DNA of 57,646 nucleotides from Comamonadaceae bacterium (lineage in GTDB: Bacteria; Pseudomonadota; Gammaproteobacteria; Burkholderiales; Burkholderiaceae_C). Of this stretch, positions 51,506 to 57,646 are shown in pieces. Below the pieces are notes generated by a model that saw nothing but the letters and a program-made list of their open reading frames with translations, had not been told where the DNA came from and did no database searches. Position 1 is the stretch's first letter. Each line of letters begins with the position of its first letter. Position numbers and translations under genes: made by a program. The stretch covers positions 1 to 57,646 of the forward strand of contig CANFWH010000010.1 of assembly GCA_947450645.1 (NCBI GenBank), in the 5' to 3' direction.

Positions 51506-52240
51506 ATGAACGAACACGCTAATCAGAACTTCGACACTGCCGAGTTAGCCAAATTCACCGACATCGCGCACGAGTGGTGGGACACCACCAGCCGCTCTTT
51601 CGGGGCACTGCACAAGATTAATCCGCTACGCTTAGATTGGATTAACTCCACCGTGCCGCTACTTGGAAAACGCATACTGGACGTGGGATGCGGCGGAGGC
51701 ATTCTCGCCGAAAGCATGGCCAACTTGGCTTGCAAGGATATGGCCAATGGCACGGTCTTAGGTATTGACTTGGGTCGTGAATCACTGCAAGTGGCTCAAT
51801 TACACGCACTAGAAGCAAGTGCACCAAACATCACCTATCGTGAGGTGAGCGCCGAGACTTTGACCATCGAATCACCTGCCTCGTTTGACGTGGTCACCTG
51901 CATGGAAATGCTGGAGCACGTGCCCGACGCCGCAGCCATTGTGCAAGCCTGCGCGGCGCTCGTTAAACCCAATGGATGGGTATTTTTTTCCACTATCAAT
52001 CGAAATTTTCAATCATTTTTAAACGCCATCGTCGGCGCAGAATACATACTTGCACTTATCCCACGCGGCACACACGAGTACGCCAAATTTATCCAGCCAG
52101 CCGAGTTGATGCGCTGGGCACGCAATTGCCGTCTTGCCCCGCAAGCCATGCGGGGATTCGGTTACAGCCCGATCACTCAGCGTTACACCTTAAATTCAGA
52201 CACTCGCGTCAACTACATGATCGCGATGCAGAAGCTATGA
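51506..52240 (+). CDS. ubiG: Ubiquinone O-methyltransferase UbiG
   Basis: Protein of 244 aa. It does both O-methylations of ubiquinone synthesis. The N-terminal FTDIAHEWWDTTSRSFGALH, the SAM site LDVGCGGGILAESMA, and the membrane-binding region NRNFQSFLNAIVGAEYILAL are all typical. The HVPDAAAIVQACAALVKPNG segment completes the fold. Its stop overlaps the gph start by four bases; the ompA-ubiG-gph order is common in Burkholderiales, although here a five-gene lipid cluster separates ompA from ubiG. Confidence 0.96.
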   Translation: MNEHANQNFDTAELAKFTDIAHEWWDTTSRSFGALHKINPLRLDWINSTVPLLGKRILDVGCGGGILAESMANLACKDMANGTVLGIDLGRESLQVAQLHALEASAPNITYREVSAETLTIESPASFDVVTCMEMLEHVPDAAAIVQACAALVKPNGWVFFSTINRNFQSFLNAIVGAEYILALIPRGTHEYAKFIQPAELMRWARNCRLAPQAMRGFGYSPITQRYTLNSDTRVNYMIAMQKL

Positions 52241-52956
52241 ATTCAAGCCAGCTACTCTCTAAATCCATTACGATTTTTTTTGATTTAGACGGCACACTCA
52301 TCGACAGCGCACCCGACCTTGGCCTTGCTGCCGACAAAATGCGAGTAGATCGTGGTTTGCCGTCTTTGCCACAGGATCTCTATCGCCCCATGGCTGGCGC
52401 AGGCGCACGTGGGATGCTCAAAGTTGCGTTTGATATGTCGCCCGAACACGCTCTTTTTTTGGCGTATCGCGAAGAGTTTTTTGCCAACTACGCCGCGTCC
52501 ATCACCGCACTAGCTGTGGGCGATCCTAGCGCTCGAACCTTTGCATTTTCAGGAATCAACGAAATGCTGCGCGGTCTTGAAGCACGTGGCTTTGCTTGGG
52601 GTATCGTGACCAACAAATCGAAGCGTTTTACCGATCCATTGGTCGCCGCCTTGCCTGTGCTACATGGCGCTTGCGCGGTGGTCAGCGGCGATAGCACGCC
52701 TCACTCAAAGCCACATCCAGCGCCGCTTTTGGAAGCCTGTAGGCTGGCGAGCCAATCAGCACGTGGCCTAGCACCCATTGATCCTGCGCGGTATTGGTAT
52801 TTAGGCGACGACAAACGCGACATCGATGCAGGCCACGCCGCTGGCATGACGACCATTGCCGTGACTTGGGGCTATGAGGGTGAACATGCGCTCGCGACTT
52901 GGGGCGCAGACCACGTGCTGCATAAGCCCACAGAGTTATTGACTTTGCTCGACTAG
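52237..52956 (+). CDS. gph: Phosphoglycolate phosphatase (HAD family)
   Basis: Protein of 239 aa from the ATG at 52237. HAD motif I is FFDLDGTLIDSAPDL, motif II is GIVTNKS, motif III Lys is in HSKPHPAP, and motif IV is YLGDDKRDIDAGHAAGM. It removes phosphate from 2-phosphoglycolate, a by-product of DNA repair and of oxygenation reactions, and some relatives act on related small phosphates. It is translationally coupled to ubiG. It ends three bases before the convergent receptor gene, without a terminator between them. Confidence 0.9.
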   Translation: MNSSQLLSKSITIFFDLDGTLIDSAPDLGLAADKMRVDRGLPSLPQDLYRPMAGAGARGMLKVAFDMSPEHALFLAYREEFFANYAASITALAVGDPSARTFAFSGINEMLRGLEARGFAWGIVTNKSKRFTDPLVAALPVLHGACAVVSGDSTPHSKPHPAPLLEACRLASQSARGLAPIDPARYWYLGDDKRDIDAGHAAGMTTIAVTWGYEGEHALATWGADHVLHKPTELLTLLD

Positions 52957-52959
52957 ACG

Positions 52960-53958
52960 CTATTCAGGCTGGATATTCCCCTCGCGGATGACCTTGCCCC
53001 ATTTGAGAATTTCTTTGGTCAGCATGATGCTCGCCTCTTGCGGCGTGGTGTACATCGCAATCACGCCTTGACCGAGCATCGAGTCCTTAGTATCTTGCTG
53101 ACTCAAAATCACTTTAAGCGCCGCATTGATCTTGTTGACAATCGCCACGGGCGTACCTGCTGGCGCAGCTAAGCCAAACATGGAGCTGACCTCAAAACCT
53201 GCCAAACCAGCTTCGGCAACGGTTGGCACTTCAAGCAATGTTGGAATGCGCTGTCCTGTTGTGGCGGCCAGCGCACGTATCTTGCCCGCTTTGATTTGAC
53301 TTTGCGCCGAGGGCGCGGTCTCAATCATGCTTTGAACTTGACCGCCAATTAAATCGTTCATGGCGGGGCCACTGCCTTTGTAAGGCACATGGATAAGCTG
53401 CACGCCCACCGTGCGCATAAACATTTCTGCCGCCAAGTGCTGCGGCGACCCATTACCCGACGAGGCAATACTGATCTGCCCTGGCTTTGATTTGGCCAGC
53501 GCAATAAATTCTGAAAGCGTGTTCGCCTTCACCGACGGATGCACCACAAACACCAACGGCACAGAACCCACCATGGCAATGGGCACAAAGTTTTTTTCTA
53601 AATCGAACTGAATCGTTTTTTTATTTAGCGTCGCATTGATGGCATGACTCGTCATCGCCCCCATCAAGAGCGTGTAGCCGTCGGGTGCACTACTGGCAAC
53701 CACCGCCGCACCAAGATTGCCTGCCGCGCCCGCCTTGTTGTCCACTACGACGGGTTGCCCCAGCGCTGCCGAGAGTTTTTGCGCCATGACGCGGCCAATC
53801 ACGTCGGTCGCACCTGCAGGTGGATAGGGCACGACAAGACGAATAGGCTTAATAGGATAGTCACCCGATTGCGCCCACGCATTCCCAAGCAAAGCCATGC
53901 CACATAAGGCTTGCAGAATGATTACCCTAAAAAATTTTATTGTCTTAGTCATTGTCAT
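52960..53958 (-). CDS. Bug/TctC-type tripartite tricarboxylate receptor
   Basis: Protein of 332 aa; the ATG at 53952 is an alternative start. A signal peptide ends in NAWAQ. The Bug fold is plain: YPIKPIRLVVPYPPAGATDVIGRV, GQPVVVDNKAGAAGNLGAAVV, PDGYTLLMG, HVPYKGSGPAMNDLIGGQVQ, and LAATTGQRIPTLLEVPTVAEAG. It captures a carboxylate-like ligand in the periplasm. No TctA/TctB partner is encoded nearby, as is usual for the many orphan Bug proteins of Burkholderiales. It overlaps the MFS stop by 14 bases. A dispersed palindrome (53892-53912) forms part of the signal peptide. Confidence 0.92.
   Translation of the reverse strand: MTMTKTIKFFRVIILQALCGMALLGNAWAQSGDYPIKPIRLVVPYPPAGATDVIGRVMAQKLSAALGQPVVVDNKAGAAGNLGAAVVASSAPDGYTLLMGAMTSHAINATLNKKTIQFDLEKNFVPIAMVGSVPLVFVVHPSVKANTLSEFIALAKSKPGQISIASSGNGSPQHLAAEMFMRTVGVQLIHVPYKGSGPAMNDLIGGQVQSMIETAPSAQSQIKAGKIRALAATTGQRIPTLLEVPTVAEAGLAGFEVSSMFGLAAPAGTPVAIVNKINAALKVILSQQDTKDSMLGQGVIAMYTTPQEASIMLTKEILKWGKVIREGNIQPE
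53892..53912 (-). repeat. Dispersed 21-base palindrome, copy in the Bug receptor signal peptide
   Basis: AAGCC and GGCTT ends enclose ATGCCACATAA; 17 of 21 bases match the SDR form. It encodes ALCGMAL in the hydrophobic core of the signal peptide, read in the common phase. Confidence 0.6.
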
Positions 53959-55111
53959 TCCCTCTTTGTAATAAAGCCAATCCTGCTGCCAAGACTAGCA
54001 CGCTTGCCCCCATCGTCATGGCAGCATTCATCCCATAGGTGTCAGCAATCCACCCCGCCAGCACAGGCCCTGCAGCTTGACCGATAGCAAAAATCATCGT
54101 GAAGAAGTTCATGGCTTTTGCCCACAGCGTTTGCGGCAAGGTTTTTCTAGCCAGTGCCATCATTGCGCCTGGCACCATGAAGAACGAGCCGCCTACCAAA
54201 ACGGCGGAGACGAGCAGCACGGGGAATGTCTGGGAGGCCAATGGCAGCGCAGTCCCAAGCGCCGTGCATAAAGTCGCGGCGGCAAATGTGGAGGTGGGCT
54301 GCCAACGCGCCATCACGCCCTTCCACACATAGCCTGAAGCCATTGAGGCCACGCCTAGCACTAGCCACACAGTCGTTGCAGCCGCCGTACCAAGACGCAT
54401 TTCACGCAGCCAGGCAATCACAAAGGTTAGGTAGACGATGTAGCCCACACCGTAGAGCAGATACGCCCAAGTAATGGTTTGAAATCTGCGCCACGGCATA
54501 GGTTTGTTATTTTTAATGCTTGCTGATCCACCAATTTGCAGCGCTAATTTTGCAGGCCAAAGCGATAGCAATAAGCCAGCCGCGCCAAGAAGCAACCAGC
54601 CCGCAGACCACGTCCAATCTTGGTTCAACACGGGATAAATCAAGAGACCACTGGTCGCAATTCCCAGTCCACCACCCGCGTAATAAATCGCAATTGCTGA
54701 TGCCGACTTGGCAGGCGCGTGGCTGTATTTGGCCGCAATTAGTGCGCCGCCGCACGCAAACACCCATGCCGAGCCGATACCGCAAATAAAACGCAAAAAC
54801 AACATCAACGGCAAATCGCGAGTAATGCCACACAGAAGCAACGTCGCCACGGCAATCGCCAATCCCCAGACAAACAAAATCGCTGGCTTGGTGCGCGCGA
54901 GCAGCATCATGCCAAGGAAGGCGCCAATTCCATATCCCGCCGAGTTAGCAGTGTTGAGCCAACCCGACAGCGCGTAGTCCCAGTGCAAGTCAGTCCGCAT
55001 CACGGGCAACAGTAGCGCGTAGGCAAAGCGTCCAAATCCATTGACAACGGCGACAGCCGCCGCAAAGATCACCGCAGCGCGTAGGGATTTGGCTTGTAAG
55101 TCAGTTGTCAT
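53945..55111 (-). CDS. YbfB/YjiJ family MFS transporter
   Basis: Protein of 388 aa from the ATG at 55111. The family opening AAAVAVVNGFGRFAYALLLP is clear, followed by GWLNTANSAGYGIGAFLGM and about twelve membrane spans. RFICGIGSAWVFACGGALIA and the C-terminal ADTYGMNAAMTMGASVLVLA complete the pattern. The substrate is unknown. The overlap with the Bug receptor gene suggests one transcript; whether the two act on related compounds is not shown. Confidence 0.88.
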   Translation of the reverse strand: MTTDLQAKSLRAAVIFAAAVAVVNGFGRFAYALLLPVMRTDLHWDYALSGWLNTANSAGYGIGAFLGMMLLARTKPAILFVWGLAIAVATLLLCGITRDLPLMLFLRFICGIGSAWVFACGGALIAAKYSHAPAKSASAIAIYYAGGGLGIATSGLLIYPVLNQDWTWSAGWLLLGAAGLLLSLWPAKLALQIGGSASIKNNKPMPWRRFQTITWAYLLYGVGYIVYLTFVIAWLREMRLGTAAATTVWLVLGVASMASGYVWKGVMARWQPTSTFAAATLCTALGTALPLASQTFPVLLVSAVLVGGSFFMVPGAMMALARKTLPQTLWAKAMNFFTMIFAIGQAAGPVLAGWIADTYGMNAAMTMGASVLVLAAGLALLQRGNDND

Positions 55112-55229
55112 ATAGAGGAGTCTAGTCGCTAGAACAGATAAAATAGGGCGTCTCAATTGGGCGAGCGACACAATCGCAGCTCTCTTGTTCGCATCAAAAA
55201 CTCCTCAACCACACCATCACAGGATCACC
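55112..55229. promoter_or_regulatory. Divergent control region between the MFS gene and icd
   Basis: These 118 bases must hold the promoters of both genes. On the + strand TAAAAT (55139-55144) could be a -10 for icd, but no convincing -35 stands at the right distance. icd has AGGA at 55221-55224 before its ATG. Confidence 0.4.
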
Positions 55230-57458
55230 ATGGCTGCCAGCAAATCAAAAATCATCTATACCCTCACAGACGAAGCGCCTTTGCTGGCCACTAGTTCGCT
55301 CTTGCCCATCATTCGCACATTTACTGCGCCCGCTGGTATCGAAGTGGCCGAGAGCGACATCTCAGTGGCGGCGCGTGCACTGTCGCAGTTTCCTGAGTGC
55401 CTCAAGCCCGAGCAACAAGTGCCCGACACTTTGGCCGAGCTAGGACGCCTGACTCATGTCGCTAGCACGAACATCATCAAACTACCCAACATCAGCGCAT
55501 CGGTTGGGCAATTGATTAGCGCCATCAAGGAGCTGCAATCCAAAGGTTATGCGATCCCTGACTATCCCGAAGCGCCTAAAACTGAAGAAGAAAAAGCCAT
55601 TCGAGCCAAGTACAACCGCTGCATCGGCAGCGCCGTCAATCCTGTGCTACGCGAGGGCAATTCGGATCGCCGCGCGCCCAAAGCCGTCAAAGAATACGCA
55701 CGCAAACATCCGCACAGCATGGCCGAGTGGAGTCAAGCTTCGCGCTCGCACGTCTCGCACATGCACGCGGGCGATTTCTATCACGGCGAAAAATCCATGA
55801 CGCTAGACCGTGCCCGCGATGTTCGGATGGAGCTTGTCACGACTAGTGGCAAGACTATCGTATTGAAAGAAAAAGTGTCTCTCTTAGACCGCGAAATCAT
55901 CGACAGTATGTTTATGAGTAAAAAGGCTCTAGTTGAGTTCTACGAAAAAGAAATTGACGATGCATTCAAAACAGGCGTGATGTTCTCATTGCACGTCAAA
56001 GCCACCATGATGAAGGTCTCGCACCCCATTGTGTTTGGCCACTGCGTCAAGATTTTTTACAAAGATGCTTTCGCCAAGCATGGCAAGCTGTTTGATGAAC
56101 TTGGCGTGAATGTCAACAATGGCATGGCCAATCTCTACGAAAAAATTGCAACGTTGCCGCAGTCTAAGCAAGACGAAATCAAGCGCGACATTCACGCCTG
56201 CCACGAAGGTCGCCCAGAGCTCGCTATGGTGGACTCGGCCAAAGGCATTACCAACTTCCATTCACCAAACGATGTGATCGTGGATGCTTCGATGCCAGCC
56301 ATGATTAGGAACGGCGGCAAAATGTGGGGAGCAGACGGTCGCTTGAAAGACGTGAAAGCCGTGATGCCTGAATCCACTTTTGCCCGCATCTACCAAGAGA
56401 TCATCAATTTTTGTAAATGGCATGGCGCATTCGATCCTAAGACCATGGGCACCGTGCCCAACGTGGGTCTGATGGCGCAGCAAGCCGAAGAATACGGCTC
56501 GCACGACAAAACGTTTGAACTCACCGAAGGCGGAGTGGCGAACATTGTGGACATCGCTTCTGGCGAAGTTTTGCTTTCTGAAAACGTGGAAGCAGGTGAT
56601 ATCTGGCGCATGTGCCAAGTCAAAGACGCGGCGATTCGCGACTGGGTCAAGCTGGCGGTCACTCGCGCACGCAACTCGGGTATGCCCGTCGTGTTCTGGC
56701 TAGACCAATTCCGCCCGCACGAAGCGCAGCTGATTACAAAGGTCAAAATGTATCTGCACGAACACAACACAGCAGGACTCGACATTCAAATCATGTCCCA
56801 AGTTCGTGCGATGCGCTTCACCCTAGAGCGTGTGGTTCGTGGCCTAGATACGATTTCGGCCACAGGCAACATCTTGCGCGACTACCTCACCGACCTGTTC
56901 CCCATCATGGAACTGGGCACCAGCGCCAAGATGCTCTCCGTGGTGCCACTCATGGCAGGCGGCGGCATGTACGAAACGGGGGCGGGCGGCTCTGCGCCTA
57001 AGCATGTGCAACAGTTGGTGGAAGAGAATCACTTGCGCTGGGACAGCTTAGGTGAGTTCTTGGCACTAGCAGTCAGCATGGAAGATTTGGGCATCAAAAC
57101 GGGCAACGCCAAAGCCGTCATCTTGGCTAAAACCTTGGATATGGCGACAGGCAAATTGCTCGATCTCGACAAAGGGCCAAAAACGCGTACAGGCCAATTG
57201 GACAACCGCGGCAGCCACTTCTACCTTGCGATGTATTGGGCCGAAGCCTTGGCTGCGCAAACGGAAGACAAAGAGTTGCAAGCGCACTTTGCGCCGCTTG
57301 CCAAAACCTTAACAGCGAACGAGAAAAAAATTGTCGATGAGCTAAACGCCGTACAAGGCAAACCTGCCGATATTGGTGGCTACTACATGCCAGATCCTGT
57401 CAAGATGGCTGCGATCATGCGCCCAAGCGCGACGTTTAATGCAGCACTCAAAGCCTAG
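55230..57458 (+). CDS. icd: Isocitrate dehydrogenase (NADP), monomeric type
   Basis: Protein of 742 aa from the ATG at 55230, matching the ~740 aa monomeric (IDH-II) class. It turns isocitrate into 2-oxoglutarate, making NADPH. Recognised segments are [92 protein letters not shown] and SDRRAPK-type substrate residues. The C-terminal [20 protein letters not shown] closes the fold. Its stop is three bases before the ssrA promoter -35. Confidence 0.96.
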   Translation: MAASKSKIIYTLTDEAPLLATSSLLPIIRTFTAPAGIEVAESDISVAARALSQFPECLKPEQQVPDTLAELGRLTHVASTNIIKLPNISASVGQLISAIKELQSKGYAIPDYPEAPKTEEEKAIRAKYNRCIGSAVNPVLREGNSDRRAPKAVKEYARKHPHSMAEWSQASRSHVSHMHAGDFYHGEKSMTLDRARDVRMELVTTSGKTIVLKEKVSLLDREIIDSMFMSKKALVEFYEKEIDDAFKTGVMFSLHVKATMMKVSHPIVFGHCVKIFYKDAFAKHGKLFDELGVNVNNGMANLYEKIATLPQSKQDEIKRDIHACHEGRPELAMVDSAKGITNFHSPNDVIVDASMPAMIRNGGKMWGADGRLKDVKAVMPESTFARIYQEIINFCKWHGAFDPKTMGTVPNVGLMAQQAEEYGSHDKTFELTEGGVANIVDIASGEVLLSENVEAGDIWRMCQVKDAAIRDWVKLAVTRARNSGMPVVFWLDQFRPHEAQLITKVKMYLHEHNTAGLDIQIMSQVRAMRFTLERVVRGLDTISATGNILRDYLTDLFPIMELGTSAKMLSVVPLMAGGGMYETGAGGSAPKHVQQLVEENHLRWDSLGEFLALAVSMEDLGIKTGNAKAVILAKTLDMATGKLLDLDKGPKTRTGQLDNRGSHFYLAMYWAEALAAQTEDKELQAHFAPLAKTLTANEKKIVDELNAVQGKPADIGGYYMPDPVKMAAIMRPSATFNAALKA

Positions 57459-57461
57459 CCC

Positions 57462-57490
57462 TTGAAAAATCCCATGCAGCCCTTAGAATA
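57462..57490 (+). promoter_or_regulatory. ssrA promoter
   Basis: TTGAAA (57462-57467), a 17-base spacer and TAGAAT (57485-57490) make a near-consensus sigma-70 promoter ten bases before the tmRNA 5' end. It begins only three bases after the icd stop. Confidence 0.8.
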
Positions 57491-57499
57491 GAAACCTTG

Positions 57500-57646
57500 G
57501 GGCTGCACTGGTTTCGACGTGGGTACGGACGCGCAGCAGGGCATGTCGAGCTTGATTCACGCTCGTAAAAATCGATTCAAAAAACTAACTGCAAACGACG
57601 AACGTTTCGCACTCGCAGCTTAATTGCTTGTGAGCTCTACAACAGC
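57500..57646 (+). ncRNA. ssrA: tmRNA (ssrA), 5' part, cut by the window end
   Basis: The conserved 5' end GGGGCTGCACTGGTTTCGAC starts at 57500. The reading frame GCA AAC GAC ... at 57591-57620 encodes the proteolysis tag ANDERFALAA, ended by TAA at 57621-57623. tmRNA rescues stalled ribosomes with SmpB and marks the incomplete proteins for degradation. The 3' half, including the tRNA-like 3' arm, lies beyond the window. Confidence 0.95.

Noticed and set aside
51727-51745. GCAAGGATATGGCC in ubiG as another palindrome copy
   Set aside because: It resembles the core of the NTF2-like copy but lacks the AAGCC/GGCTT ends at the right distance.

Overview
The window looks like chromosomal DNA of a betaproteobacterium of the order Burkholderiales. 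Four things point there: the gene order gyrA-pheA-tyrA-aroA-cmk-rpsA-ihfB-lapB, the aroK-aroB-gltB-gltD-mla block, a Bug/TctC-type solute receptor, and a tmRNA whose tag reads ANDERFALAA. The fused aroA-cmk gene is, from memory, a trait of Comamonadaceae-like lineages; that placement is inference. Genes are tightly packed, with many 4-base stop/start overlaps. No gene-free stretch reaches 300 bases; the longest is the 171-base gap between gyrA and ompA.

Bases 1-18048 hold a large type IV filament locus, all on the + strand, best matched to the MSHA (mannose-sensitive haemagglutinin) pilus family. A FimV-domain membrane protein comes first. Then follow four class III-type prepilins, a Thr/Ser/Asn-rich lipoprotein, the secretin lipoprotein MshL, a TPR protein, the ATPase MshE, the platform protein MshG, three inner-membrane assembly proteins (MshI/GspL-, MshJ/PilO- and MshK/PilP-like), a large prepilin without Glu+5, two paralogous 'RLPCPD' prepilins, a fifth prepilin of the first family, and a terminator. 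That is eight pilin-like proteins. Five of them share four cysteines, two in a C-x-x-C. No prepilin peptidase or retraction ATPase is present, so these must be encoded elsewhere. The locus sits directly upstream of aroK-aroB, where many proteobacteria carry pilMNOPQ.

Bases 18051-26707 carry aroK and aroB (shikimate pathway), a REP-associated tyrosine transposase with flanking inverted repeats and a perfect 48-base palindrome, and gltB-gltD (glutamate synthase). Bases 26757-30642 are the mla operon (mlaF, E, D, A, C, B) for retrograde phospholipid transport. From 30632 to 45984 the genes run on the - strand: queF, yaaA, a ComEA-like DNA-binding protein, hldD and rfaE1 (LPS heptose), an MFS transporter, lapB (LPS regulation), ihfB, rpsA, aroA-cmk, tyrA, pheA and gyrA. 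An OmpA-family gene diverges from gyrA.

Bases 46861-51489 (- strand) form a five-gene membrane-lipid modification cluster: NTF2-like, SDR, cyclopropane-fatty-acid-synthase-like, DUF1365 and FAD amine oxidase. It diverges from ubiG-gph across only 16 bases. Then come a Bug receptor and a YbfB-type MFS transporter on the - strand, monomeric isocitrate dehydrogenase, and the 5' part of ssrA (tmRNA), cut by the window end.

The two most unusual signals are (1) the prepilin-rich MSHA-like locus with C-x-x-C pilins, and (2) a dispersed 21-base imperfect palindrome, AAGCC-N11-GGCTT, found about 13 times inside coding sequences between 24.9 and 53.9 kb and never in the first 24 kb. It is usually read in the same codon phase.
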